Assembly (NCBI GenBank): GCA_013205085.1
Contig: JABMLH010000004.1
Coordinates: forward strand, 363,248 to 427,247
DNA length: 64,000 nucleotides
Source of the DNA: Microbacteriaceae bacterium VKM Ac-2854
GTDB lineage: Bacteria > Actinomycetota > Actinomycetes > Actinomycetales > Microbacteriaceae
Direction of reading: 5' to 3'
The notes beneath the pieces were generated by a model. That model saw nothing but the letters and a program-made list of their open reading frames with translations. It was not told the DNA's origin and made no database searches. The position numbers and the translations under genes were made by a program. Below, in pieces: positions 8,168 through 16,933 of the stretch (the first letter of the stretch is position 1; every line of letters starts with the position of its first letter).

Positions 8168-9625
8168 ATGTGCGGAATCGTAGGAATCGTCTCCTCGGAA
8201 CCCGTCAACCAGTCCATCTACGACAGCCTCTCCCTGCTGCAGCACCGAGGGCAGGACTCGACCGGCATCGCAACGGCCGAGGGCAGTACCCTCCACATCT
8301 CGAAGGCCAAAGGCCAGGTCCGCGAGGCGTTCCGCACGCGTGACATGCGCTCGCTGCTGGGCAACATGGGTCTCGGCCACGTCCGCTACGCCACCAAGGG
8401 CAACGCGGAGCGCGAGGAGGAGGCCCAGCCGTTCTACGTGAACGCGCCGTACGGCATCATCCTGGTGCACAACGGCAACCTCACCAACACGCGCGAGCTC
8501 ACGCAGGAGCTGTTCACGATCGACCGCCGGCACCTGAACACGACCTCCGACACGGAGCTGCTCGTGAACGTGCTGGCCAACGAGCTGCAGGCCTCGATCT
8601 CGGGCAACAAGCTCGAAGCGGATGAGGTCTTCGACGCCGTCGCGAACGTGCACGAGCGCGTCGAGGGCTCCTACGCCACCATCGCACTGATCGCCGGCCA
8701 CGGCCTGCTCGCCTTCCGCGACCCGTTCGGCATCCGCCCGCTGATCGTCGGCCGCCGGTACAACACCAACGCTCCGGACGACTTCATCGTCGCCTCCGAA
8801 TCCCTCGTGCTCGAGGCTCAGGGCTTCGAGATCGTGCGCGACGTCGCTCCGGGCGAGGCCGTGTTCATCACGCCGGACGGCCAGATGTTCTCGCGCCAGT
8901 GCGCGAAGAACCCGCGCCTGGTGCCGTGCTCGTTCGAGTACGTCTACCTGGCCCGCCCCGACTCCGTGATGAGCGGCATCTCGGTCTACGAGGCGCGACT
9001 GCGCCTGGGCGACCGCCTCGCCGACACCATCGCCGCGTACACGCCCGGCGGCGCGATCGACGTCGTCATGCCCATCCCCGACTCCTCGCGCCCTGCCGCG
9101 ATGCAGGTGGCGCAGAAGCTGGGCCTGGAGTACCGCGAGGGCTTCTACAAGAACCGCTACGTGGGCCGCACGTTCATCATGCCCGGCCAGGCGCAGCGCA
9201 AGAAGTCGGTGCGACAGAAGCTGAACGCCATGTCGAGCGAGTTCAAGGGCAAGAACATCCTGATCGTCGACGACTCGATCGTGCGCGGCACCACCTCGAA
9301 GGAGATCGTCGACATGGCGCGCGCCGCCGGCGCGAACCAGGTAACTTTCGCCTCGGCCGCGCCGCCCGTCCGCTACCCGCACGTGTACGGCATCAACATG
9401 CCCTCACGCCAGGAGCTGGTCGCGCACGGGCGCAAGATCCCCGAGATCTCGGAGGCGATCGGCGCCGACTACCTGATCTACCAGGAGGTCGCCGACATGA
9501 AGGCCGCCATCCTCGAAGGCTCCGACGTCACCGACCTCGAGATGAGCTGCTTCACCGGCGAGTACGTCACGGGCACCGTCACCCCCGAATACCTCGACTG
9601 GGTCGAGCGCACCCAGCTGTCCTAA
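8168..9625 (+). CDS. purF: Amidophosphoribosyltransferase
   Basis: First committed enzyme of purine synthesis: transfers ammonia from glutamine to PRPP, giving phosphoribosylamine. The 485-residue protein starts MCGIVGIVSSE, so Cys2 becomes the N-terminal nucleophile after methionine removal; no propeptide is present. The glutaminase half has LLQHRGQDSTGIAT and HNGNLTN; the C-terminal PRTase half has the PRPP loop ILIVDDSIVRGTTS. It diverges from purM, and a long hairpin repeat follows its stop codon. A GGGAG lies upstream but rather far from the ATG. Confidence 0.97.
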   Translation: MCGIVGIVSSEPVNQSIYDSLSLLQHRGQDSTGIATAEGSTLHISKAKGQVREAFRTRDMRSLLGNMGLGHVRYATKGNAEREEEAQPFYVNAPYGIILVHNGNLTNTRELTQELFTIDRRHLNTTSDTELLVNVLANELQASISGNKLEADEVFDAVANVHERVEGSYATIALIAGHGLLAFRDPFGIRPLIVGRRYNTNAPDDFIVASESLVLEAQGFEIVRDVAPGEAVFITPDGQMFSRQCAKNPRLVPCSFEYVYLARPDSVMSGISVYEARLRLGDRLADTIAAYTPGGAIDVVMPIPDSSRPAAMQVAQKLGLEYREGFYKNRYVGRTFIMPGQAQRKKSVRQKLNAMSSEFKGKNILIVDDSIVRGTTSKEIVDMARAAGANQVTFASAAPPVRYPHVYGINMPSRQELVAHGRKIPEISEAIGADYLIYQEVADMKAAILEGSDVTDLEMSCFTGEYVTGTVTPEYLDWVERTQLS

Positions 9626-9636
9626 CCCGTCTTCCC

Positions 9637-9705
9637 TCCCCGCGAGATGCCTCTTCTGTACGCGTTCCTCGGCGTGTCGCGTACATAAGTGGCATCTCGC
9701 GGGGA
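9637..9705. repeat. Intergenic hairpin repeat, family 2 copy A
   Basis: Long hairpin between convergent purF and the DUF1648 gene. Outer arms start TCCCCGCGAGATGCC and end with its complement; an asymmetric TC/GT internal mismatch and the loop-side sequence GGCGTGTCGC are shared with copies near 40.85 kb and 51.16 kb. Confidence 0.85.
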
Positions 9706-9715
9706 CGGCGCGCGG

Positions 9716-10642
9716 TCAGCGGGCGGCGAGGGTGGTCAGCAGTGCGGCCGGGAGCGCGGGCTCCGGCACGGTGACCGCGAAGCGGGTGCCGTTGCGGCGG
9801 CGCACCACGATCGCCGGCCCGCCGGTGAGCACGACCGCCGAGCGGCCGGGTAGGAAGCGGTAGCCCCAGCCGCCCCACTCCACCGGACGGATGCTCTCCG
9901 CCTGCGCCGAGTCCACCTCCGCCAGCGGAATCCGCGCGATCGGCAGCCGGAACACGCTCGACACCACACGCAGACCGCGGCGATCGACGCTGACACGCAG
10001 TCGGGCGAACACGAGGAAGGCGAGCACCAGGATCGCCATCACGACGGTGACCGCCGTGACACCGGCGACCTCGTGCGATCCGACGATTCCCACGGCCGCG
10101 GCCGCGACCCCCGCCACCGTGGCGAGCCAGAAGAAGAGCGGCACCCGCAGCGTCGTGAACCAGGCTCCCGTCTCGGACTCGCCGAGCGCGACGGCGACCG
10201 GCGCGGCCTCGCCCCGCGAATGCTCGCGCCGCGGCGACAGCAGGAACGGCACGATCGCATAGGCCCCGGCGAGAACTCCGAGCAACGGGAGACCGCCCGG
10301 ATCCGCCGGCGACGCCCCATCGAGCGCGACGCCGGCCGTGACCAGCCAGATCCCGGTGCTCAGGCCCGAGACGAAGCCCGCGCCGAGCACGAGGCCGCGC
10401 CGCATGTCCGCCGCCGCCTCCGCGAGCGAGATCAGGCCGACGATCGCTGCCGCGAGAGCGAGGGCGCCGGTGATGCCGAGTACCACGACCATCGGCGCGC
10501 TACTCGACACCCCGTCCGAGTTCCACTGCGTGGCGAGGGTCGATGGCAGCCGATCGAACCACGCGGTCGCGGAGAGGGAGAGCACCACAAGGGGCAGCCA
10601 GAGGGACGCCGCGGCGAAACGGTCACGGATGGTCTGGGTCAT
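9716..10642 (-). CDS. DUF1648-type membrane protein with PH-like C-terminal domain
   Basis: A 308-residue membrane protein. The first 60 residues (P..WFDRLPSTLATQWNSDG) match the DUF1648 signature; about six hydrophobic segments follow, and residues about 215-305 form a soluble domain with the VRRRNGTRFAVTVPEP pattern. Such proteins often partner small GntR regulators, as here: the GntR stop codon is only three bases upstream, so the two form an operon. Function is not established; roles in envelope sensing have been proposed for relatives such as SdpI (family knowledge), but the assignment here is only by domain. Confidence 0.8.
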   Translation of the reverse strand: MTQTIRDRFAAASLWLPLVVLSLSATAWFDRLPSTLATQWNSDGVSSSAPMVVVLGITGALALAAAIVGLISLAEAAADMRRGLVLGAGFVSGLSTGIWLVTAGVALDGASPADPGGLPLLGVLAGAYAIVPFLLSPRREHSRGEAAPVAVALGESETGAWFTTLRVPLFFWLATVAGVAAAAVGIVGSHEVAGVTAVTVVMAILVLAFLVFARLRVSVDRRGLRVVSSVFRLPIARIPLAEVDSAQAESIRPVEWGGWGYRFLPGRSAVVLTGGPAIVVRRRNGTRFAVTVPEPALPAALLTTLAAR

Positions 10643-10645
10643 GGC

Positions 10646-10996
10646 TCAGCCTCTCGTCTGGATCAGGGTCACGACGTCGGGCACCCCGACGCCGAGCTTG
10701 CGCGCCTCGGCGAGCAGCGCATCCGCCAGCTCGACGAGACGGATGGTGCCGGCGTTCGCATCCGCTCGCACCGAGGCACCTCGGCCCTGGCGCATCTCGA
10801 GGATGCCGTCGTCGCGCAACTGCGCATAGGCGCGCAGCACGGTGTGCATGTTGATGTCGAGCGCACCGGCGAGTTCGCGTGCCGGCGGCAGCCGGCCGCC
10901 CGGAGCGAGCGAACCGTCGGCGACCGCCGCGCGCACCTGCACGGCGAGCTGGTCGGCGATGGAGATCGCCGACGCCTGATCCACTCGGAAGAACAT
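10646..10996 (-). CDS. GntR family regulator (short, YhcF/YtrA type)
   Basis: A 116-residue protein with a winged helix-turn-helix (residues about 10-75: IADQLAVQVRAAVADGSLAPGGRLPPARELAGALDINMHTVLRAY split over the domain) and only a short helical tail for dimerisation, the YtrA-type layout. It usually represses its own operon encoding membrane or ABC transport proteins; the DUF1648 gene follows three bases later. No clear ribosome site precedes ATG 10996, so the mRNA may be leaderless. Effector unknown. Confidence 0.88.
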   Translation of the reverse strand: MFFRVDQASAISIADQLAVQVRAAVADGSLAPGGRLPPARELAGALDINMHTVLRAYAQLRDDGILEMRQGRGASVRADANAGTIRLVELADALLAEARKLGVGVPDVVTLIQTRG

Positions 10997-11086
10997 GTTT
11001 GCAATGTTAGTAGAACAATCTGGTTTTGGCTAGATGTCGGAGGTGGCGAGTAGTGTCGGCGACACAGCCCCGACGAAGGAGATGCC

Positions 11087-11848
11087 ATGCCCGCAACACC
11101 CCCGATCCCGACCGGCGCGCCGATCTGGTTCGACCTGGCCACCTCCGACGTCGAGGCGGCCACCCGCTTCTACGAGGGCGTGTTCGGCTGGCTCGGCATC
11201 CCCGGGCCGGCGGAGTTCGGCGGCTACGTGAACTTCGAGAAGAACGGCGTGCCGGTAGCCGGCATGATGCCGAGCCAGGGCGGGACCGACGGGTGGACGG
11301 TGTACCTGAACACCCCCGACGCGGCCGCCGCCGCGGACGGCATCGCCGCGGCCGGCGGCACCGTGCTGACCGGACCCGATGACGTCGCCGAGCTCGGCAC
11401 CATGTCGATCCTGCGCGATCCCGACGGCGCGATGCTCGGCACGTGGCAGCCGAAGGCCATGCAGGGTTACGGGCTCTTCGGCGAAGACGGCGCCCCGGGG
11501 TGGTTCGAGCTGCACACCCGCGACTTCGCGGGCGAGATGGCCTTCTACGAGAAGGCGTTCGGGTGGCGCACCGACCTGATGAGCGACTCCGACGAGTTCC
11601 GCTACGGCCGGCTCGTCGTCGACGAGCAGCCCTACGCCGGCGTGATCGACGCCTCCGGTTACCTGCCGGAGGGCACGCCCGCCGCGTGGGAGGTGTACAT
11701 CGTCGTGACGGATACGGATGCGACGGTCGCCGCCGCGCTGGACCTCGGCGGCTCCATTCTGCTGGAGCCGGAGGATTCACCGTTCGGGCGGCTCGCGAAG
11801 ATCGCCGACCCGACCGGCGGATCGATCAAGGTCGTGCAGATGCAGTAG
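11087..11848 (+). CDS. VOC superfamily protein with two glyoxalase-like domains
   Basis: A 253-residue cytosolic protein made of two related halves (about 10-120 and 130-250). Each starts with a 'W.EL.T.D...A..FY...FGW' strand-helix unit (IWFDLATSDVEAATRFYEGVFGW; WFELHTRDFAGEMAFYEKAFGW) and ends in a DPTGG/DPDGA..G turn, the glyoxalase/bleomycin-resistance fold. Substrate and metal use are not evident. AAGGAG lies five bases upstream of the ATG. It diverges from the GntR gene. Confidence 0.88.
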   Translation: MPATPPIPTGAPIWFDLATSDVEAATRFYEGVFGWLGIPGPAEFGGYVNFEKNGVPVAGMMPSQGGTDGWTVYLNTPDAAAAADGIAAAGGTVLTGPDDVAELGTMSILRDPDGAMLGTWQPKAMQGYGLFGEDGAPGWFELHTRDFAGEMAFYEKAFGWRTDLMSDSDEFRYGRLVVDEQPYAGVIDASGYLPEGTPAAWEVYIVVTDTDATVAAALDLGGSILLEPEDSPFGRLAKIADPTGGSIKVVQMQ

Positions 11849-11864
11849 CTCCTGGATGCAGTGG

Positions 11865-12257
11865 CTACTTCTGCGGCTCGGCGGGGTCTTCGGGCTCCGC
11901 GGTCTCCGGGGTCTCCTCGCGGGCCGCCGGGGTCTCCTCCCGCACGGTCACCCGCTCGGCGGTCACCGTGCGGGTGCGCCGACCGACCACGCGCTCCAGC
12001 AGGATCACGAGCAGCGCCGCCAATGCTCCGAAGAGCACAACGAACAGCAGCAGCGAGAAGCCGAAGATCTGCCCCTTCTCGAAACCGGGCGTCTCGGGCA
12101 GAGCGAACGTAGTGACGAAGGCGGCGATCGCGCCCAGCCCCGCTCCGAGGGCGAGGATCCGCCACACCCGCGGCGACCGTCGCACACGGACTTCCTCCCG
12201 GGTCACCCGCACGGTCTCGTCGGGTTCGGGGGTCGGCGTCTGCTCGGGGTCGGTCAC
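11865..12257 (-). CDS. Two-pass membrane protein, unknown function
   Basis: A 130-residue protein with an acidic/Thr-Pro N-terminus, a basic patch (VRRSPRVWR), two hydrophobic segments (about residues 33-52 and 65-90) and a charged tail rich in E, T and R. The only workable start in frame is GTG 12257, with GGAGG about 11 bases upstream. I do not recognise the family. It is convergent with the VOC gene, 16 bp away. Confidence 0.7.
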   Translation of the reverse strand: MTDPEQTPTPEPDETVRVTREEVRVRRSPRVWRILALGAGLGAIAAFVTTFALPETPGFEKGQIFGFSLLLFVVLFGALAALLVILLERVVGRRTRTVTAERVTVREETPAAREETPETAEPEDPAEPQK

Positions 12258-12334
12258 CGCACCATTGTCCTCCGCTTCCCCGGGCCTGGCGAATCCGCCC
12301 CGGTCGGTTTCGCCCGCCCTCGCCCGCACCCCTG

Positions 12335-12378
12335 CCGAAAAGTTGCAGGACAACTCGCGTCGGCCTGCAACTTTTCGG
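12335..12378. repeat. Intergenic hairpin repeat, family 3 copy A
   Basis: Perfect 15-base arms (CCGAAAAGTTGCAGG and its complement) around a 14-base loop, between two minus-strand genes. The GAAAAGTTGCAG core recurs near 45.5 kb and 60.8 kb. Confidence 0.8.
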
Positions 12379-12400
12379 TCGGGAGGGGGTGCGGCGGCCG

Positions 12401-13000
12401 TCAGGAGGGCAGCGGCGCGACGGGGAAGACGAGGTGGGTCACCCGGCGGCCGTGCATGACGGTGCTGGGGTCGGCGAGCAGAGCGGTGCGGTCGCCGGTG
12501 AAGTAGGGGTGGCCGGCGCCGAGAACGACCGGCACGAGGTCGATCGCGACGGCGTCGAGCAGGCCCGCGTCCAGCGCCTGCGTCGCGATCGTGCCCGCCG
12601 CGACGCCCACGTCCTTCTCGCCGGCGATGTCGCGAGCCCGCGCGATCGCCTCCGCGATGCCTGTCGTGACGAAGGTGAAGTTCTCCGAGCCGGGATAGCT
12701 CCAGTCGCGCGGCGGCTCGTGCGTGAGCACGACCACGGGCACGTCCAGCGGATGCAGACCGTGCCAACCGTCGGTCACATCGAACAGCGTGCGCCCCACC
12801 ACGAGCACCCCGACCGAGCGGATCCAGCCACGCCAGTAGTCGGCGCTCGCGTGCGTCATCCGAAAGGGTGGCAACTCCCCCGCATTCTCGATATCAACGT
12901 CGCCGTTGTTGTACCAGTCGAACAGCGCGCCGGGGGAATTGTCCGGATACGCCACGAATCCGTCCAACGACATCGACGCCGATGAGATCACCCTGCCCAT
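12401..13000 (-). CDS. Dihydrofolate reductase-fold (RibD C-terminal-like) protein
   Basis: A 199-residue protein of the RibD_C/DHFR-like family: N-terminal SASMSLDGFVA, central VGVLVVGRTLFD..DGWHG and a C-terminal GAGHPYFTG segment, with a Rossmann-like NADPH region around AGEKDVGVAAG. Relatives reduce pteridine- or deazaflavin-like compounds; many, including this one, have no proven substrate. It is a stand-alone gene next to a 1241-residue membrane protein on the same strand, 38 bp upstream of it. Confidence 0.85.
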   Translation of the reverse strand: MGRVISSASMSLDGFVAYPDNSPGALFDWYNNGDVDIENAGELPPFRMTHASADYWRGWIRSVGVLVVGRTLFDVTDGWHGLHPLDVPVVVLTHEPPRDWSYPGSENFTFVTTGIAEAIARARDIAGEKDVGVAAGTIATQALDAGLLDAVAIDLVPVVLGAGHPYFTGDRTALLADPSTVMHGRRVTHLVFPVAPLPS

Positions 13001-13038
13001 GCTCCGACGCTACGCCTGACTCCTCCCGCGCGGGAGAG

Positions 13039-16000
13039 TCAGTTGAGGTCGCGGAGGCGGGCGGCGGTGCCGCCGCGGGTGCGGCGCTCGGAGGTGACCG
13101 CGATCACGAGGAGCACGGCGCCCGCGGTCGCCAACGTGATCCACCATGGGGCCGCTCCGATCGATCGGCCGAGTTGCACCGCGAAGACGATCACGTTCTC
13201 GATCGGCAGCACGATGATGCCGATCAGGAACGGCGCACCGAGGCGGCGCAGCGAGCCGATCAGGATGGCCGCGAGGGCGAGGGCGATCACCAGGATCGCG
13301 CGCCAGGTCTGCGGATCCGTGCCGGTCGCCAGCATCGAGGGCAGGAAAGTCACCACGAGCCCGGGTGTCAGCCGCCGCCAGGAGCCGACGTGCCCCACCG
13401 GCCACGACGTCCAGCTCGCCGCACGCGACTCCGCCTTCGCCGCCACAGCGCCCGCCGCGAGCAGCGCCAGACCCAGCGGCAGCGAGTAGGCCTCCACACG
13501 CAGCTCGCGCGAGCTCCAGCCGCCGACGGCGGTGCACCACGCCAGCGCGAAGACGAACCAGACCGGTGGTGCGGTCACCTCGCGGCGGCGCGCTCGCGTC
13601 ACGATCCAGAGCATCAGCGCGAGCAGCGCCACGGTGAGCAGCCACATCGTGCCCCGCGAGATCGCGCCGTCACGAACGGAGGCGATCGGCCCCGGAACGA
13701 GGAGCAACAGCGCCGGCGCGTAGGCCCAGCGCGTCCGCACGACACGGGCCGCGAATCCGCCCGCGCCGGCCGGGGCGAAGCCGGCCAGGATGCGGCCCAG
13801 CGCGAATCCGATCAGCGCGGCAGCCGCGCCGAAGCCGAGCGCCGCGAGCAGCAGCAGCGGCGAATCCGCGCGGTCCAGCCCCAGCCCGAACCGGACACCC
13901 TGGACCGAGCCGGCGGCGGCGGCCACGAATCCGGCGGCGATCGTCGGCGTCACCAGCGCGAGCAGACGCGGTCGGCGGCGGAGCGCAACGGCGAGCGTGA
14001 CGAGCAGAACCGCCAGCGCGAGCAGAGCGAACACCCGCCAGCGCTCGGAACCGGAATCCCCGTCGCCGATCACGGCGAGCACCCCGAGCGGGGTAGCGGC
14101 GAAAGCCAGCGTGCCGATCGCGTAGAACGCGCGGCCCGCCAACCCGCGCGCCACGAAAATCGCGCCCACGAGGGCGGCCGCCAGGGCGGGCGGCAGCACG
14201 TACGGCTCGACCGCCGTGACACCGAGCAGACCCCAGAAGCTCCAAAGAGCGCCGGTGAAGCTCACCGCCGACATCGCCCAGGCCGAGCGGCGCCGGGTGA
14301 CCACGCCCGTGACGGCGGCGCCGAGCCCGAGGATGACCAGCACCAGGAAGCTGGTCTCGAAACCCGCCGCCGTGCGCGCCAGAGCGAGCAGCACCGCGAG
14401 GGCCGAGGTGACCAGCGACGACAGCTCGATCCAGAGCCGCGAGGCGCGCGCATCCGCGGCGGCCAGCCTGTGCCGCACCAGCGCCGCCTCGATCACGAGG
14501 GTGAACGGCAGGACGACAGCCACGATGCCGGCGATGATCGGCAACGCGACCGGCGAGGCACCGCCGCCCATCAGCTGGGCACCGAGGCAGACCACCACAA
14601 CGGCGAGGGACGGCACCAGGAGGGCGGCCGCCGCCGAGCGCACCAAGCCGTTCAGGCCCGGGCGCCGGGTCAGCATCAGGGTCAGCGCGAGTGCGAACGT
14701 GACCGCGGTCGACAGCGCCGTCCAGCCGCTGCGTTCGAGCAGCACCTGCGCCACGCTGGTGAGGAACGGCACGGCCGTGACGATGAGGATCGCGTACCAC
14801 GGGCCCGGCTGCACCGGGCGGATGAGCGTGGCCGCGAGCGCGGCCGCGGAGCCGAGCGCCGCGGTGAGGCAGAGCACCGGCGTCGGCTCGAGGCCGACGG
14901 TGCTCAGTGCGGTGCCGACGACGAACAGGGCGTACGCCCAGCCGACGCCGACGTGCACGGCGCGAACCGGCGACGGCACCGTGCGGCAGAGAACCGCCAG
15001 TCCGATCACGGCGGCGGCACCGATCGGAAGCTGCCAGGCCGGTTCGGCGGCGAAGCCCGCGGCGCCGGTGACCAGCAGCACGTGGGCGGCCACCACGAGC
15101 GGCAGACGGAGCGCCAGCGGCGCCCGGGGCACGAGCTGAGTGATCAGCAGCGCGAGTAGCACGGCGGCACCGAGACCGATCGCGACGCGGCTGAGCGGTG
15201 GGAACAGGTACCAGGTGGCGAACGACACGGAGGCGAGGGCGGCCAGCCAGAGCGCCGTTGCGCGGAACCCGAGCGCGAGGTCGACGGGCACCGGAGTGGG
15301 CGCCTCGCCCACCGTGCGGGAGAACGCGAGTCGGGTCGTGACGAACGGATCCTCGCCACGCAGCCGCGCCGTGACCGTCACCGCCCACGTTCCCGCGGCG
15401 AGCAGCACCAGCGCGAGCATCGACGGGCCAGGGTCGACGCCGGCGCCGGGCCCGAAGCCGGTGAAGACGAACGAAACCGCCGGGATGGCGGTGGCGATCA
15501 CGACCGTCCAGCCGCCGAGCAGCAGCGGCCGACGCTCGATCGCACGCACCGCGGGCACGAGGCCGAGCAGCGTGACGCCGACGGCGGCCCCGCCCGCAAC
15601 GGCGGCGAGCCATGACCCCGAGTTCAGACCGCTGAGACCGGGAACCGCGGCCGCCGCGCCGACCGCGAACGCACCCGCGGCCGCGCTCCACGGGCGGGCG
15701 AATCCCGTGGCCGCGCTCGCTCCCGCCAGCACGGCGAGCACCGCCAGCACGATCACCGTTCCGATCGACGACCACTCGCCGAGCACGGTCGCGCTCAACT
15801 GCACGCTCGCGACGACCACGGCGAGCAGCTGCAGCAGGCGTAGCGTCGCCGTGTCCGCAGCGAGCGGCGCGTCGAAGCGGCCGCGCATCCGCTCGACCAG
15901 ACCGTGCAGCGCGATCGCCGCGAAGCCGACCGCGAGGTGCCCGGCGATCGCCCACCAGAGCCCGCCGCCGGCGTAGCCGAAGAACGCCGGCGCGACGGCC

Positions 16001-16764
16001 ACCCCGAGCAGGCCCGCCCACTGCCAGCTCCGGATCCGAGCCAGCGCAGCGATCGCGATCATCACGGCCGAGCAGAGCAGCGTCGCCGCTCCGACCGCCG
16101 CCCAGCCGCTGATCTCGCCGGGCACCGTGCGCGCCAGCGCCCAGATGTCGAGCACCACGAACACCATGCCCAGCGCGCCCACCGCCTCGGCCGAGAACTG
16201 CAGCTTGAGCCGCGCGAGCAGCCAGGCACCGCCGAGGAAGACGGCGGTGACGCCGCCGACGATCAGCGAGCGCGTCGCGAAGTTGGTGAGGTCGGGGTTG
16301 AAGAAGGTGAAGACGATCGCCGCGACGGCGAAGAGGCCGGCTCCGGCGACGGCGAGCACGGACTGCACGCTGAGCGCGCTGCCGGTCGGGGTCGCTGGGC
16401 GCGCGGCCGGTGGGGAGACCCACGCGGGTGCCGGAGGGGCGAATACGCGGGGCGGATCCGCGGGTGCCGGAGCGGCGACCGGTGCGGGTTGCGCTGTTTG
16501 CACGATCGGCGCGGGTACGGCTGCTGACGTCGGTGCCGGCGTCGCGTACGCGGCTGTCGGCAGCGCATCCACCTGCTCCTGCCGGCGCCGCAACAGCTGC
16601 GCCGCCTGCTGCGCGGTCTGCCACAGCTCGATGCCCGGGCGCCCGCGGAGGTCGACTCCGCACGCCGCGCAGACCCCGGCATCGATCGGGCCGTCATCGC
16701 ACCTCGGGCAGATCTCCGGATCCCCCAGGTAGTCCACCGCCGCTTGCGTCCATGTTTTCCCCAC
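13039..16764 (-). CDS. Giant polytopic membrane protein with N-terminal zinc ribbon (SCO7613 C-terminal-like)
   Basis: A 1241-residue protein. The start has a zinc ribbon with two Cys-x2-Cys pairs (CPRCDDGPIDAGVCAACG, about residues 18-35), then a Gln-rich helix, an Ala/Pro linker to about 130, and more than 1000 residues of consecutive hydrophobic segments (roughly 30 by eye). This matches the actinobacterial family named after the Streptomyces SCO7613 C-terminal domain. Function unknown. GTG 16764 is used, with an AGG nine bases upstream; a longer frame reaches right but lacks coding character. It is the longest gene in the window. Confidence 0.82.
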   Translation of the reverse strand: MGKTWTQAAVDYLGDPEICPRCDDGPIDAGVCAACGVDLRGRPGIELWQTAQQAAQLLRRRQEQVDALPTAAYATPAPTSAAVPAPIVQTAQPAPVAAPAPADPPRVFAPPAPAWVSPPAARPATPTGSALSVQSVLAVAGAGLFAVAAIVFTFFNPDLTNFATRSLIVGGVTAVFLGGAWLLARLKLQFSAEAVGALGMVFVVLDIWALARTVPGEISGWAAVGAATLLCSAVMIAIAALARIRSWQWAGLLGVAVAPAFFGYAGGGLWWAIAGHLAVGFAAIALHGLVERMRGRFDAPLAADTATLRLLQLLAVVVASVQLSATVLGEWSSIGTVIVLAVLAVLAGASAATGFARPWSAAAGAFAVGAAAAVPGLSGLNSGSWLAAVAGGAAVGVTLLGLVPAVRAIERRPLLLGGWTVVIATAIPAVSFVFTGFGPGAGVDPGPSMLALVLLAAGTWAVTVTARLRGEDPFVTTRLAFSRTVGEAPTPVPVDLALGFRATALWLAALASVSFATWYLFPPLSRVAIGLGAAVLLALLITQLVPRAPLALRLPLVVAAHVLLVTGAAGFAAEPAWQLPIGAAAVIGLAVLCRTVPSPVRAVHVGVGWAYALFVVGTALSTVGLEPTPVLCLTAALGSAAALAATLIRPVQPGPWYAILIVTAVPFLTSVAQVLLERSGWTALSTAVTFALALTLMLTRRPGLNGLVRSAAAALLVPSLAVVVVCLGAQLMGGGASPVALPIIAGIVAVVLPFTLVIEAALVRHRLAAADARASRLWIELSSLVTSALAVLLALARTAAGFETSFLVLVILGLGAAVTGVVTRRRSAWAMSAVSFTGALWSFWGLLGVTAVEPYVLPPALAAALVGAIFVARGLAGRAFYAIGTLAFAATPLGVLAVIGDGDSGSERWRVFALLALAVLLVTLAVALRRRPRLLALVTPTIAAGFVAAAAGSVQGVRFGLGLDRADSPLLLLAALGFGAAAALIGFALGRILAGFAPAGAGGFAARVVRTRWAYAPALLLLVPGPIASVRDGAISRGTMWLLTVALLALMLWIVTRARRREVTAPPVWFVFALAWCTAVGGWSSRELRVEAYSLPLGLALLAAGAVAAKAESRAASWTSWPVGHVGSWRRLTPGLVVTFLPSMLATGTDPQTWRAILVIALALAAILIGSLRRLGAPFLIGIIVLPIENVIVFAVQLGRSIGAAPWWITLATAGAVLLVIAVTSERRTRGGTAARLRDLN

Positions 16765-16933
16765 GGCGGCGAGCCTAACCGCCCTGTACGAACGCTCAGG
16801 GGCGGATCCGGGTCGAACCGGACAACCGGGGCCGATCCGTGACCTGTGGAGGAGGAGACGGAGCCCGGGTCGTCGCCGAACGCCCGTCATCGCCCGAAGA
16901 GGGCCGCGGAGCGACGGCCCGGGCTCGATCCGG

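Noticed and set aside
12868..15159. 763-codon plus-strand frame
   Set aside because: Antisense of the 1241-residue membrane protein; composition (Arg, Glu, Gln, Gly) typical of shadows in high-GC DNA.
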